Part shown: positions 26,015 to 35,901 of the stretch, piece after piece | Position numbering within the stretch: position 1 is the stretch's first letter | How the letters are laid out: every line of letters begins with the position of its first letter | Assembly: GCA_002898255.1 (NCBI GenBank) | Contig: BEIE01000001.1 | Location: 868,001-932,000, forward strand | DNA length: 64,000 nucleotides | Source: a bacterium HR28 | GTDB taxonomy: Bacteria > Chloroflexota > Chloroflexia > Thermomicrobiales > Thermomicrobiaceae | Direction: 5' to 3' | Program-made: the position numbers and the translations under genes | Notes under the pieces: generated by a model | Told to the model about the DNA's origin: nothing | The model's database searches: none | The model's input: the letters and a program-made list of their open reading frames with translations, nothing else

Positions 26015-26857
26015 TTACTCGCCTGCCGGGACCCGCCGAGGAGCCCAGCGATCGGGTGAGGTCATTTTCGGCCGTCCTGAACCAAGGCGTGGGACATCAG
26101 CAAGGAGGCGCTGCGTGTACGGATGCTGTGGAGCGCTCAGCACCGCTTCAATTGGGCCATGTTCGACGACTTCACCCCGATACATCACGAGCAATCGATC
26201 AGCAAGGTAAAAAGCTTGTCCAAGATCGTGTGTGATAAACAGGATAGATACCTCGTGTTCTCGCCGGAGATCAGCGAGCAGATTCAGGACCGTTACCCGT
26301 AACGATGCATCAAGCATTGATGTCGGCTCATCGGCGATGACGAGTTTCGGGCGAAGGAGCAGTGCACGAGCGATCATCAGTCGCTGGCGTTGGCCACCGG
26401 ACAGTTGATGAGGCCACTTCATCAGGACGTCGCTCGGCTCGAGCCCTACTGCGCGGAGTGCGGCAGAAATGGCTTCCTCGCGTTCGCGTCCTTCCGGCGG
26501 ATTGTCGAGAATGCCGAGGGAACGCTCAAGGAAGCGGCGAACTGTAAAGAACTGATTAAACGTCGCAAAGGGGTCTTGGAAAATCGCCTGCACGTGCTGC
26601 CAGAAAGGACGAAGTTTGTGGCCTTGCAGTCGCGTAATGTCTCCGAGACCGGCGAAACGAATCGAGCCCGCGGTTGGCGGTAAGAGGCGCAGGATGAGTC
26701 GCGCGAGCGTACTCTTCCCGCTCCCACTTTCGCCGACGACGGCGAGTATTTCACCTCGGGCCAGCGTGAACGAAACATCCTTGACAGCTGTGACGACGTT
26801 GCGTCCGCTCCCGAACCGCCGTGTCAGCCCCTCAACTTCCAGCAAGGTCTCCGTCAC
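26015..26857 (-). CDS. Opp-type ABC transporter ATPase (OppF-like)
   Basis: Second ATPase of the oligopeptide/oligosaccharide importer. The GTG start overlaps the previous stop (GTGA), giving 280 residues; the frame upstream is not protein-like. It has Walker A GESGSGKST (42-50), Q-loop QAIFQDPFATFN, the signature LSGGQRQRLMIARAL and Walker B LVIADEPTSMLD. The C-terminus has HPYTQRLLADVP but not the long OppF zinc/Cys tail. It forms a heterodimer with the upstream ATPase. Confidence 0.92.
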   Translation of the reverse strand: MTETLLEVEGLTRRFGSGRNVVTAVKDVSFTLARGEILAVVGESGSGKSTLARLILRLLPPTAGSIRFAGLGDITRLQGHKLRPFWQHVQAIFQDPFATFNQFFTVRRFLERSLGILDNPPEGREREEAISAALRAVGLEPSDVLMKWPHQLSGGQRQRLMIARALLLRPKLVIADEPTSMLDASLRVTVLNLLADLRREHEVSILFITHDLGQAFYLADRLLVMYRGEVVEHGPIEAVLSAPQHPYTQRLLADVPRLGSGRPKMTSPDRWAPRRVPAGE

Positions 26858-27870
26858 GGTGCCAATCCCTCCATGCTGGGAACAGTCCGGTGCTGTCGTG
26901 CAACCCACCAGCAGGCGACTTGCCGTCCCTCGATCGTCTCGAGCGGTGGTCGTTCCCGTCGGCACTGTTCGAGCGCGTACGGGCAACGCGGGTGGAAGCG
27001 ACAGCCGGGTGGTGGTTGGCGTAGGTCAGGCGGTTGGCCAGGGATGCCTTCGATGCGCCGGCCGCGAATGGTTCGCTCGGGCACCAGGGTGGCCTGAAGG
27101 AGAGCTCGAGTGTACGGATGCTGAGGAGCCCGTACGATCTGGGGCGTTGTGCCCAGTTCGACGAGTTCACCTGCGTACATGACGGCGATCCGATCGGCAA
27201 CGTTGCTGAGCAGCGGGAGGTCATGGCTAATAAACATAATGCTTCCAATGATTTGCCGTTCGAGGAGCTCAAGCAAGAGATTGACGAGCGCACGCTGTGA
27301 GGACACATCCAGAGCGGAGGTTGGTTCGTCCGCAATGAGGACACGCGGATTGAGGATCGTCGAAAGGACAGCCACGACCCGCTGCTTCATGCCACCAGAG
27401 AGCTGGTGTGGGTAGGAATCGAGCACCCGGGGTGGGAGAGAGAGTTGCTCAAGTCGCTCACGAGCGCGCTCGATGGCGATGCGGCGGTCGATAGAATGGT
27501 CATGAGCGCGCAGGACGTCGACCACGAAGTCGCGGACCCGGAGGGTCGGGTTGAGCGAATTCATGGCTCCCTGGGGCAGGAGTGCGATAACGCGACCCCG
27601 CCAGTCGTTCGGCACTCGGTCTAGTGCGGTCAAGGGAACGCTGTGGCCGTTGAAGATGAGTCTACCTTCGCTGACGTAGAGTGGCGGCCGTGCCGTGAGT
27701 GAGATGACAGACGCGAGCGTTGACTTTCCACAGCCGGATTCCCCGACGATGCCGAGAATCTCCCCTTCTGCGATGCTCAGCGACACACCATCGACGGCAT
27801 GAACCTCGGCACCGTTTGGGAGTCGATAGACCGCGTGAACGCGATCGACAGTGAGAATCGGTTGCATCAT
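26854..27870 (-). CDS. Opp-type ABC transporter ATPase (OppD-like)
   Basis: ATPase subunit of 338 residues. Walker A is GESGCGKST (43-51), the signature LSGGMKQRVVAVLS, Walker B VLIADEPTSALD and the H-loop FISHD. The C-terminal oligopeptide-transporter extension has CRFHPRCPYALEQC, typical of OppD/DppD. Two adjacent ATG codons open the frame. The next gene, oppF-like, overlaps its stop. Confidence 0.94.
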   Translation of the reverse strand: MMQPILTVDRVHAVYRLPNGAEVHAVDGVSLSIAEGEILGIVGESGCGKSTLASVISLTARPPLYVSEGRLIFNGHSVPLTALDRVPNDWRGRVIALLPQGAMNSLNPTLRVRDFVVDVLRAHDHSIDRRIAIERARERLEQLSLPPRVLDSYPHQLSGGMKQRVVAVLSTILNPRVLIADEPTSALDVSSQRALVNLLLELLERQIIGSIMFISHDLPLLSNVADRIAVMYAGELVELGTTPQIVRAPQHPYTRALLQATLVPERTIRGRRIEGIPGQPPDLRQPPPGCRFHPRCPYALEQCRRERPPLETIEGRQVACWWVARQHRTVPSMEGLAP

Positions 27871-27881
27871 CTCGCTCCACT

Positions 27882-28790
27882 CTATTTCCGCCGTAGGCGT
27901 GGATTGAAGATTTCATCGAGACTCGACTGCAAGAGGAGAAGCGCGAATGCAATCACGGTGAGAAAGACTGTCGGTGGGAAGAAAGCCCACCAAGCACCTG
28001 TACGGACTGCTTCCCACAGCAATGACCAGTGGAGCATGATGCCGAGAGAGATCGTGTTGCTTGGGCCGAGGCCGAGCAAGCTCAAAGCTGCTTCTTGGAG
28101 GATGCCACTCGCGAACTGTAAAACGAAGGCCATGAAGATGTAAGAGAACATGTACGGAATAATATCCCAGAGAATGAGTGACAATGTCCCAGCACCGGAA
28201 AGGCGGGCTATGTCGAGGTGCTCACGAGCGCGCAGGCTCGCCGTTTGTGCCCGCACGGCTCGTGCGGTCCATGGCCAGCTTGTGATTCCGATGATCAACC
28301 CCATGGCGAGAATTGAGCGGGACTGGACCGCAATAGAGAGCAGAATGAGGATGACGATAGAGGGGATGGTGATGACAACGTTTGTGAACCCCATCAGGGC
28401 TTCTTCGACCATGCCACCGCGGAAGCCAGCCAGTGTACCGATCGCTACCCCAATACCGGTTGCAATAGCACCAGCGATGAGCCCGATCGTCAATGAGGTG
28501 CGGGTTCCGTACATCAGTTGGGTGAAGACGTCGCGACCGAAGTTGTCAGTGCCAAGCCAGACCTTACTCGACGGTGGGTCGTAGAGTCCACCGACAATGC
28601 GAAGTGGATCACGCTTGCCAAGGAGCGCAGGACCGAGCAGTCCGAAGATGAGAATTGCACTGAGTAACCCAATGCTAACCCAAAACCGGGCGTTCACGCC
28701 AATTCCGCCGAGCCGCAAGATACTCAGCAAAAGGCGCAGCGGACCGCGGCGAACGACGGTGTGCTTCTGTGGGGCGGCTACGACGTCCAT
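27882..28790 (-). CDS. Opp-type ABC transporter permease (OppC-like)
   Basis: 302-residue membrane permease. The start is the ATG of MDVVAAPQKHT with TAGGAGA upstream; the open frame runs further into the previous gene. It has the OppC extra N-terminal helix (about 36-60), WLGTDNFGRDVFTQLMYGTRTSL, and six hydrophobic helices with the EAA loop (SWPWTARAVRAQTASLRAREHLDIARLSGAG region). It pairs with the OppB-like permease 10 bases upstream. Confidence 0.93.
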   Translation of the reverse strand: MDVVAAPQKHTVVRRGPLRLLLSILRLGGIGVNARFWVSIGLLSAILIFGLLGPALLGKRDPLRIVGGLYDPPSSKVWLGTDNFGRDVFTQLMYGTRTSLTIGLIAGAIATGIGVAIGTLAGFRGGMVEEALMGFTNVVITIPSIVILILLSIAVQSRSILAMGLIIGITSWPWTARAVRAQTASLRAREHLDIARLSGAGTLSLILWDIIPYMFSYIFMAFVLQFASGILQEAALSLLGLGPSNTISLGIMLHWSLLWEAVRTGAWWAFFPPTVFLTVIAFALLLLQSSLDEIFNPRLRRK

Positions 28791-28800
28791 CACGCGTCTC

Positions 28801-29814
28801 CTACCGCTCTCCGGCTTGTACCGCACGGACGCGTGGGTCGATGAGCCCATACGCGATATCGACAAGATAGTTTGCGAGCAGAATGCCGATGACGATCAGC
28901 AACGTCACGCCTTGAATGAGTGGGTAGTCATTCTGGCGGATCGCACTGAAGAGCAGTGTGCCGATGCCGGGATAGCCGAAGACGATCTCGGTGATTAGAG
29001 CGCCCCCGACGAGCGACCCGATCGAAAGCGCGAGGCCTGTCACCTGCGGCAGCATGGCATTCCGGAAAATATAGCTGATAATCCGACGATCAGGAACACC
29101 GAGACTACGGGCATAGTTCACGTAATCAGAGTTGAGTTCGTAGATTGCCATCGAGCGCATACCAACAGCCTGTCCACCGATAAAGATGAGCACTAACGAG
29201 AGGAAGGGCAGCCAATAGTGCCGCAGGGCATCCATGAGGAATGACCAGCTAAGGGTCGGTAGGCGACCGTAAGAGTAGCCGCCGCCGGCCGGGAAGATGG
29301 GAAGGGCGACTGCCAATCCATAGAGCAGCATGATAGCCAAGCAGTAATATGGGATGCTCGAGATGAAGAGGGAACCCACAAACGCACCTCGATCAAACCA
29401 CCCTCCGCGATAGGCGGCTATTGCCCCAAGCGTGTTGCCGAGAATCCATCCGAGGAGGATGGCCGGGAGCTGCAGAGCAATCGTCCAGGGGAGCGCCTTG
29501 AGGATTAGGTCACTGACCCTTGCAGGGAAGACCGAGAACGAGGTGCCAAGGTCGCCACGGGCCAAATTACCCAGATACACAAGGAACTGTTCCCACATTG
29601 GCCGGTCGAGGCCGAATTCACTAATGTAGTGTTGGTAAATGCGGCGGAGCGCCTCGCCTTCTGCTCCGCCGCCGGCGGCCATACGGGCGACAAGGGCATC
29701 GACTGGATTGCCCGGGATGAGTCGCGGCAGGTAGAAGTTCGCCGCGATCGCGAGGAAAAAGGCGAGGAGATACCAGCCAGTTTTCGTCAAGAGGTACCGT
29801 TGGAACGGGCTCAT
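28801..29814 (-). CDS. Opp-type ABC transporter permease (OppB-like)
   Basis: 337-residue permease with an N-terminal helix LAFFLAIAANFYLPRLIPGNP, the OppB start signature, and five further membrane helices. The EAA loop reads ELNSDYVNYARSLGVPDRRI. It lies 15 bases behind the binding protein and 10 bases before the OppC-like gene. Confidence 0.93.
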   Translation of the reverse strand: MSPFQRYLLTKTGWYLLAFFLAIAANFYLPRLIPGNPVDALVARMAAGGGAEGEALRRIYQHYISEFGLDRPMWEQFLVYLGNLARGDLGTSFSVFPARVSDLILKALPWTIALQLPAILLGWILGNTLGAIAAYRGGWFDRGAFVGSLFISSIPYYCLAIMLLYGLAVALPIFPAGGGYSYGRLPTLSWSFLMDALRHYWLPFLSLVLIFIGGQAVGMRSMAIYELNSDYVNYARSLGVPDRRIISYIFRNAMLPQVTGLALSIGSLVGGALITEIVFGYPGIGTLLFSAIRQNDYPLIQGVTLLIVIGILLANYLVDIAYGLIDPRVRAVQAGER

Positions 29815-29829
29815 CCCGGAGTAGTCCTC

Positions 29830-31671
29830 TCAGCTTTTCGCCTTGATGACGTATAGGATCTTGATCCCTGCACCAGATTGCTGTGGTGGTGCGGTTGGAT
29901 TGTCAGCATTCGGAAAACCAGTCCATACTGATTCGTTATATTCGTAGAATTCGAGCGGGCGGTACATGAGCGGTATAACGGGGGCATCCTTCATAAAGAT
30001 ACGATCAAGTTCTGCAAACAGCTCCTTTTGCTCCGCTTCGTTCTGTGACGCCGCGGCGCGGTCGAGGAGGTCTGCAACAGCCGGGTTGCTATACCGATTG
30101 TAATTCCAGAATGCTTGCTGGCCGACCGGTGGGACTCCCCGATCGTCAAGCACATCACGAAAGCGGATCCAGGGGCTGGCAGGGCTCACGCCATTGACGA
30201 ACCACAGGGCGAGCTCGAAGTCACCGTTCGGAATACGTGTGAACAGGACGGGTGCATCGGGAAACTCAGTGTTGATCTCGATTCCAACATCCTTTGCGCT
30301 TTGGGCCACAAGCTCAAGCGCTGTCTGCCAGTCTGTCCATCCATACGGGCACTCGACCTTAAAGGGGCCCAGTCGTGTCCCGTCAGGGAGGACGTAGATG
30401 CCATCGTTCCCCTTCTTAGCACCGAGTTCTTGCTCGAGAATCTGCACTGCCCGCTGCGGGTCGTGCTTCCAGCCGTTTTGGTCAACGTTGGCTTGATCGT
30501 AGAATTTCTTCTCTGCACCGTCAGGAATGATCAGACTGGAGTTAGCCGTAATCGAGTACCGAGACATCGCCAGTTCGGCGATCTGCGCGTAGTTGATCGC
30601 GTAGGCGAGCGCCCGCCGGAGTGTGGGATTATCCCACGGTTTCTTGTGCACATTGATGAAGAGCAGTGGAATGGAACCCGGCACGTGATACGGGGGCTGC
30701 TTGAACCAGGTACCAACTGGGAGGTTCTTCTTCTCCCACATCTCCCAGATCTTCGGTGCAAATTGCTGCGAGATGTCAATGCGCCCCTGCTCCAGCGCGA
30801 GATTGCCTTCATCGTTCGACTTGAAGATCGGATGCACGATGTACTTGGGAGCGGGAGTTCCGAAGACACTGATCCCCCAGTAGTTGTCATCACGTTGCAG
30901 GGCCACACGTTCGGGGGAGAAGCCGACGAGCTTGTATGGTCCGGAGCCAACCGGTTCGGTGTCGACGATCTCAGTCAACGTTTGCCCAGACTTGGCACGC
31001 TCCTCCCAAATGTGCTTGGGAAGGATCTTGACACTGGCAAGGAACTGTTTCACGAAGCCGGGATTAAGCCGTTCCTTGTTCAGGTCAAGCCGGATTGTTC
31101 GGTCGTCTACCTTCGTGATTTGACTGACATAGTCGAAAAACGTATTATGTGGGACCTCTGGATGGTCCTTCGCGAGTTCGTACGTGAAGACGACATCGTC
31201 TGCAGTGAGAGGTTTCCCGTCTTGCCACTTTGTCCCTTGGTGGAGGGTAATCACCATCGTTGCTGAGTCAGGGGTCTCCAGCTTCTCGCCGAGTTGCGGC
31301 TCGATCCCACCAGTGAGCAGATTGAATGCGAACAGCGTCTCGTAGATATGCTGATATTGACCACCGGCCGGCCAGCCTGTCCCAGGTGTCATCGGGTTAA
31401 AGGTCGTTGGTGGTCCCCACTGGAATCCGGCAACGAATAGTGTCTCGTTACGCGGGAACTCGGTCACGGCACCCGGCGTCGAAACGACTGTTGGTCCTGC
31501 GGCGGGAGTCTGACCAGCCGGTGCGGCCGTCGGTGTCGCTGCTCCCTGCCGACAGCTCGCCAATAACCCGCCAGCCACGAGAGCGCCCGCTGCAAGTGCA
31601 CCTCGTAGAACCTGTCGACGGGTTGTCACGTGCGCGAGGAACGCGGAAAGGTGTGTTCGACGATCTTCCAT
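29830..31671 (-). CDS. Opp-type substrate-binding lipoprotein
   Basis: 613 residues, SBP family 5. The N-terminus has a Tat-like TTRRQVLRG followed by a hydrophobic stretch and the lipobox LLASC (Cys40), then a Thr/Pro/Ala-rich linker, so it is probably a lipid-anchored extracellular protein. Family 5 features include TLHQGTKWQDGKPLTADDVVFTYE and GSGPYKLVGFSPE. In thermophiles many such proteins bind cello- or manno-oligosaccharides rather than peptides. With the downstream glycoside hydrolase, sugar uptake is the better guess here. A strong promoter lies 150 bases upstream. Confidence 0.9.
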   Translation of the reverse strand: MEDRRTHLSAFLAHVTTRRQVLRGALAAGALVAGGLLASCRQGAATPTAAPAGQTPAAGPTVVSTPGAVTEFPRNETLFVAGFQWGPPTTFNPMTPGTGWPAGGQYQHIYETLFAFNLLTGGIEPQLGEKLETPDSATMVITLHQGTKWQDGKPLTADDVVFTYELAKDHPEVPHNTFFDYVSQITKVDDRTIRLDLNKERLNPGFVKQFLASVKILPKHIWEERAKSGQTLTEIVDTEPVGSGPYKLVGFSPERVALQRDDNYWGISVFGTPAPKYIVHPIFKSNDEGNLALEQGRIDISQQFAPKIWEMWEKKNLPVGTWFKQPPYHVPGSIPLLFINVHKKPWDNPTLRRALAYAINYAQIAELAMSRYSITANSSLIIPDGAEKKFYDQANVDQNGWKHDPQRAVQILEQELGAKKGNDGIYVLPDGTRLGPFKVECPYGWTDWQTALELVAQSAKDVGIEINTEFPDAPVLFTRIPNGDFELALWFVNGVSPASPWIRFRDVLDDRGVPPVGQQAFWNYNRYSNPAVADLLDRAAASQNEAEQKELFAELDRIFMKDAPVIPLMYRPLEFYEYNESVWTGFPNADNPTAPPQQSGAGIKILYVIKAKS

Positions 31672-31820
31672 GACCGTTCCTCCTCCTCACTTCTAATCAG
31701 CCGCCAACCCAAAAAATGACCACGCTCAGGATGCAGTATGCTCTCCCGAGATCCCTGCGAGTTGCCGTCCCGTCAGCGCATTGGACGCTCTCGTGCAGTC
31801 GTGGCTGGCCTAGCCTACTG

Positions 31821-31849
31821 AGTCTAGCAGTGCAGTGATGCGGTGTCAA
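31821..31849 (-). promoter_or_regulatory. Promoter of the ABC transporter-glycosidase operon
   Basis: Minus-strand TTGACA (31844-31849) and TAGACT (31821-31826) are exactly 17 bases apart, a near-consensus sigma-A promoter. The leader to the binding protein is about 140 bases. I see no clear operator palindrome beside it. Confidence 0.75.
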
Positions 31850-32249
31850 GATCACACCTTGAGACGAACAAGGGTATGCTGCCCAAGGATTGGCGCCGCT
31901 TGGCGCGGTAGAGCGTTGATCAGCACTCTAGTCTTGGGGAATTGTGCATGTTCGCCCTCGTCTCGACTGGACCCCCCACTAATTTGAGTAGCGGACCGTT
32001 ACTTGCGTCCTTGGCCTCGCGCGAGCAACTCTCTCCGAGGAGGCTCGTGGACTTCAACGTTTCGTGGAAGCGAAATGCAGGACGAAGGGATCTCACTTCC
32101 AAGACGCTCTCTCCTTTTTGCGGTTGCAGGGCATCTATGTGTGTGGTGGTTTACCGAGAGGTTCCCAAGCTCGCTTAGGGGTGTCGGAGTGACCGGTCCG
32201 TGTCTCAAACGTACGGATCGGCAATACCTCGTCCTGAGGTGACCGTGAC
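31850..32249. other. Gap between two divergent promoters
   Basis: About 400 bases between the transporter and trp promoters. No coding sequence or family RNA is recognised. A short inverted repeat, GGCGCCGCTTGGCGC, lies near 31892. The rest shows nothing I can interpret. Confidence 0.5.
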
Positions 32250-32278
32250 TTGACAGAGGCGAGCTGCCCCGCTAGACT
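32250..32278 (+). promoter_or_regulatory. trp operon promoter
   Basis: TTGACA (32250-32255) and TAGACT (32273-32278) with a 17-base spacer, the same pair of hexamers as the transporter promoter. Transcription would begin near 32285, at the 5' edge of the T-box leader. Confidence 0.8.
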
Positions 32279-32284
32279 CTCAGG

Positions 32285-32570
32285 GCAAGACAACACAATA
32301 TGGTGAACGACGACGAACGGAGCGAGTACGTCCGGCACGAGGCTCAGCGAGCCGGCGGGTGGTGCGAGGTCGGTGCTTACGGCCGGACGGAATGGATCCG
32401 GGAGTCGCGCCCCGAACGCACTGTGCAAGTAGGCGGCGCCGGATGCTCCACCGTTATCTGGAGCACGGTATCGGATCGCCTGAAGCGAACCGTCGTGGTA
32501 GGCGATCCCGTACCGGTCGAGGTGGGATGCTCGCGTGAGCGGCATCCAACCAGGGTGGCACCGCGGAGTG
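32285..32570 (+). promoter_or_regulatory. Tryptophan T-box leader
   Basis: A T-box riboswitch that reads uncharged tRNA-Trp. Stem I is closed by GTCCGGC (from 32330) and GCCGGAC (from 32382). Its specifier loop has AGTA on the 5' side (32325-32328) and GAA followed by TGG and A on the 3' side, so the specifier codon is UGG at 32393-32395. A further hairpin, GCTCCA/TGGAGC (32445-32464), and a stem III-like GGATGC/GCATCC hairpin follow. The conserved T-box AGGGTGGCACCGCGG is at 32552-32566, and a terminator stem comes next. In this class uncharged tRNA stabilises the antiterminator and allows trp transcription. Confidence 0.9.
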
Positions 32571-32603
32571 AAAACCTCCGTCCCTGTCGGGACGGAGGTT
32601 TTT
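32571..32603 (+). terminator. T-box-controlled terminator before trpE
   Basis: AAAACCTCCGTCCC (32571-32584) pairs with GGGACGGAGGTTTT (32589-32602) around TGTC, ending in five T's. Its 5' side overlaps the region that forms the antiterminator with the T-box. Confidence 0.9.
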
Positions 32604-32630
32604 GATTTGGCTGATCCACCGGAGGCGTGC

Positions 32631-34250
32631 ATGGTCGAGACGACGATGCTCATCCGTTCATCTCCAGGTCGCTATCGCCCCTCGCTCGAAGAAGTCACGG
32701 TTTTGGCCCAGCAGGCGACAGTCGTCCCGATCTACCGGGAGCTGGACGCTGATTTGGAAACACCTGTCTCGGCGTTCCTCAAGGTCGCCCAAGGACCATA
32801 CGCGTTTCTTCTGGAGAGTGTCGAAGGTGGTGAGCGACTGGCTCGGTACTCGTTCATCGGCACCGACCCGTTTCTCGTCGTGGAACTCGACCGGGGGCGC
32901 GCTCGCGTGCGCAGCACCGGAACGCGTGCCACGCTTGCCGCATCGGCTCTCGCTTCTTTCGGTGGTGCGGACTATTACGGGCATCCTGTCGATGAGCAGG
33001 TTGTGGCTTTCGACGATCCGCTTCGTTTCCTGGAACGGTTGCTCCAGCGCTACCGAACGATCCATTTACCGGGGATGCCTCGGTTTCTTGGAGGCGCGGT
33101 CGGATACTTGGGCTATGAGACGATCCGCTATTTTGAGCCACGTGTACCGGTTGCCGCTCGTGACACACTTGGTCTGCCAGAGGCGATCTTTCTCTTTGTC
33201 GACTCGATGCTTGTCTTTGACCACCTTGAGCGGACGATTGCCGTCGTCAGTCATGTCCATCTCGAGGACGGCACGCCGGTAGAACTCGCCTATCAAGAAG
33301 CGGTCGAGCGGATCGAGCGGCTGGTCGACCGCCTGCGTCAACCCGCGGTTGTCCCGGTGGGGAGCGGGCCGGTCGATCCGGCGACGGTCGAGCAGCGACT
33401 TCACCCGCACCTGGATCGCGCGACCTATGTCGCAATGGTCGAACGAGCCAAGGAGTACATCGCCGCTGGCGATATCATCCAGGTGGTGCTCTCGCAGCGT
33501 CAGGAACTGGAGACCGGAGCGCATCCTTTCACCATCTACCGGGCGCTCCGACGCATCAATCCTTCCCCCTACATGTATTTCCTCCGTCTCGGTGAGGACG
33601 CGCTCGTCGGTGCCTCGCCGGAGATGCTGGTGCGAGTCGACGATCGGCAGCTTTTCACCCATCCGATCGCGGGAACACGCCGACGCGGCCCTACACCGGA
33701 GGAGGATGCTGCACTTGCCGAGGAGCTTGTGGCGGACGAGAAGGAGCGTGCCGAGCACATCATGCTCGTCGATCTGGCGCGCAACGACATTGGCCGCGTC
33801 GCCCGGCCCGGCACGGTGCGTGTACCGCGCCTAATGGCGGTTGAACGGTACAGCCATGTCATGCACCTGGTCAGCGAAGTCACCGGGAGCCTACGGGATG
33901 ATCTCAGCGCGCTCGATGCGCTCCGCAGTTGTTTTCCGGCCGGAACGGTGAGTGGGGCCCCGAAGATTCGAGCGATGGAAATCATCGCCGAACTTGAGTC
34001 GGAGCAACGTGGTCCCTATGCCGGAGCGGTCGGCTATGTGGACTTCAGTGGCAATCTCGATACCGCAATCACGCTGCGGACTATTGTCATGCGGGGGCGC
34101 CACGCCTACTTGCAAGCCGGCGCGGGGATCGTTGCCGACAGTATTCCCGAGCGGGAACACCAGGAGTGCCACCACAAGATGCGCGCGCTCGTCCGCGCCA
34201 TTGAACACGCGGAGCAGTTGGAGCGCGAGTTGCGAGGAGGCGAGCGATGA
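32631..34250 (+). CDS. trpE: Anthranilate synthase component I
   Basis: Chorismate-binding aminase subunit that makes anthranilate with TrpG. 539 residues from the ATG behind GGAGG, 28 bases after the terminator. LLES (60-63) in [21 protein letters not shown] is the tryptophan feedback-binding motif. The catalytic core has [14 protein letters not shown] (about 439-452) and [16 protein letters not shown]. The stop overlaps trpG as ATGA. Confidence 0.96.
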   Translation: MVETTMLIRSSPGRYRPSLEEVTVLAQQATVVPIYRELDADLETPVSAFLKVAQGPYAFLLESVEGGERLARYSFIGTDPFLVVELDRGRARVRSTGTRATLAASALASFGGADYYGHPVDEQVVAFDDPLRFLERLLQRYRTIHLPGMPRFLGGAVGYLGYETIRYFEPRVPVAARDTLGLPEAIFLFVDSMLVFDHLERTIAVVSHVHLEDGTPVELAYQEAVERIERLVDRLRQPAVVPVGSGPVDPATVEQRLHPHLDRATYVAMVERAKEYIAAGDIIQVVLSQRQELETGAHPFTIYRALRRINPSPYMYFLRLGEDALVGASPEMLVRVDDRQLFTHPIAGTRRRGPTPEEDAALAEELVADEKERAEHIMLVDLARNDIGRVARPGTVRVPRLMAVERYSHVMHLVSEVTGSLRDDLSALDALRSCFPAGTVSGAPKIRAMEIIAELESEQRGPYAGAVGYVDFSGNLDTAITLRTIVMRGRHAYLQAGAGIVADSIPEREHQECHHKMRALVRAIEHAEQLERELRGGER

Positions 34251-34858
34251 TTGTGGTCATCGACAACTACGACTCGTTCACTTTCAACCTGGTCCAATAC
34301 CTGGCCGAGTTAGGTGCGGAGCTGAGGGTGCTCCGCAACGATGCGGTCACGGTCGAGGAGCTCGAGGCGCTCGCCCCGGATGGGCTTGTCATCTCCCCTG
34401 GTCCGTGTACCCCGCGGGAGGCAGGTGTCTCGGTGCCGGCGATCGAGCGCTTCGCAGGGCGAATCCCGATCCTTGGAGTCTGCCTGGGGCACCAGGCGAT
34501 CGCCGCGGCCTATGGCGGCCGGATCATCCGAGCACCGCGCCTAATGCATGGGAAGACGAGCGAGATCGTCCATGACGGCCAGGGCGTTTTCGCTGGCCTG
34601 CCCAACCCGTTCGTAGCGACTCGCTACCACTCTCTGATGGTTGACGAGGCGACGCTCCCAGCAGGGCTTATCGTCACCGCGCGGAGCGAAGATGGCGTCA
34701 TCATGGGCCTCCGCGACCGTACTGGATTGGTCGAGGGGGTGCAGTTCCATCCGGAGTCGATCTTGACCACTGTCGGGAAGGACCTTCTCCAGAACTTCCT
34801 CAAGCAGGTCGAACTGCATCGACGCGAACCGGCGAGCCTCAGGGGAGGTGCGGTGTGA
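34247..34858 (+). CDS. trpG: Anthranilate synthase component II (glutamine amidotransferase)
   Basis: Supplies ammonia from glutamine to TrpE. 203 residues; the start is [15 protein letters not shown]. The class I amidotransferase triad is visible as Cys79 in GVCLGHQ and the His/Glu of VQFHPES near residue 165. It is a separate gene, not fused to trpD or trpE. It overlaps trpE and trpD by four bases. Confidence 0.96.
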   Translation: MIVVIDNYDSFTFNLVQYLAELGAELRVLRNDAVTVEELEALAPDGLVISPGPCTPREAGVSVPAIERFAGRIPILGVCLGHQAIAAAYGGRIIRAPRLMHGKTSEIVHDGQGVFAGLPNPFVATRYHSLMVDEATLPAGLIVTARSEDGVIMGLRDRTGLVEGVQFHPESILTTVGKDLLQNFLKQVELHRREPASLRGGAV

Positions 34859-35901
34859 TCAGCACAGCACTGCAGAAGATCGTCGCGGGTGAGGTTCTTG
34901 ATGTCGAGGAAGCCGCACAGGCGATGAGCGCGGTGATGACCGGCGAGGCAACGCCGGTACAGATCGCAGCTCTGGTGACGGCCTTGCGGATGCGGGGTGA
35001 GCGGGAGACGGAAATCGCCGGATTCGTCCAGGCGCTTCGCCAGCACATGATTCCAGTAGAGCTGGTGACCAAGCGACCGGCGGTTGATGTGGTCGGAACA
35101 GGGGGAGACGGCAACCGGACGTTCAATATCTCAACTGCCGCGGCGTTCGTTGTGGCCGGCGCAGGGGTCCCGGTTGCCAAGCATGGGAACCGGGCCATGT
35201 CCAGCCGGGCAGGGGCGGCGGACACACTGGAGGCGCTCGGAGTGCGGATTGACCTAGGACCGGAGGCGGTTGCACGGTGTGTCCAGGAAGTCGGAATCGG
35301 CTTCATGTTCGCTCAACGCTATCACCCAGCACTCCGGCATGCGGCTCCGGTGCGGCGCGAGCTCGGGTTCCGGACGGTTTTCAACGTGCTTGGTCCACTC
35401 GCCAATCCCGCGCGCGTCCAGCACCAGCTGGTCGGCGTGGCCATGCCGGAGTTGGTTGAAACGGTCGCACGCGTCCTCGCACTGCTGGGAATTGAGCACG
35501 CGCTGGTGGTGCATGCTGCGGACGGTCTCGACGAGCTCAGTCTGGCTGCGCCGACCACCGTCTATGAGGTACGGCGTAATGGGTCGATCCAGGTACGGCG
35601 GATGACAGTCGAGCCAGAAGCGCTCGGTCTCCAACGGGTGCCGACTGAAGCGCTCCGCGGTGGATCGGCGGAGGAGAACGCGCGGATCGTGCGCGCGGTG
35701 CTGGAGGGAGCCACTGGACCAGCGCGCGAGGTAACGCTCCTCAACGCGGCAGCGGCGCTTGTCGCAGCAGACGCGGCGGAATCGTTTGCCGAAGGACTCG
35801 AACTCGCTCGGCGATCGCTTGAGAGTGGGGCTGCGCTCGACTGTTTGGAGCGGTTAATTGCACTCTCGCAGGCGCTGGCCACGGCGGAGGTGTCGTCGTG
35901 A
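34855..35901 (+). CDS. trpD: Anthranilate phosphoribosyltransferase
   Basis: Joins anthranilate and PRPP. 348 residues from a GTG overlapping the trpG stop. The PRPP/Mg motifs are DVVGTGGDG (78-86) and [17 protein letters not shown] (107-123). The trpC start overlaps the stop as GTGA. Confidence 0.96.
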   Translation: MISTALQKIVAGEVLDVEEAAQAMSAVMTGEATPVQIAALVTALRMRGERETEIAGFVQALRQHMIPVELVTKRPAVDVVGTGGDGNRTFNISTAAAFVVAGAGVPVAKHGNRAMSSRAGAADTLEALGVRIDLGPEAVARCVQEVGIGFMFAQRYHPALRHAAPVRRELGFRTVFNVLGPLANPARVQHQLVGVAMPELVETVARVLALLGIEHALVVHAADGLDELSLAAPTTVYEVRRNGSIQVRRMTVEPEALGLQRVPTEALRGGSAEENARIVRAVLEGATGPAREVTLLNAAAALVAADAAESFAEGLELARRSLESGAALDCLERLIALSQALATAEVSS

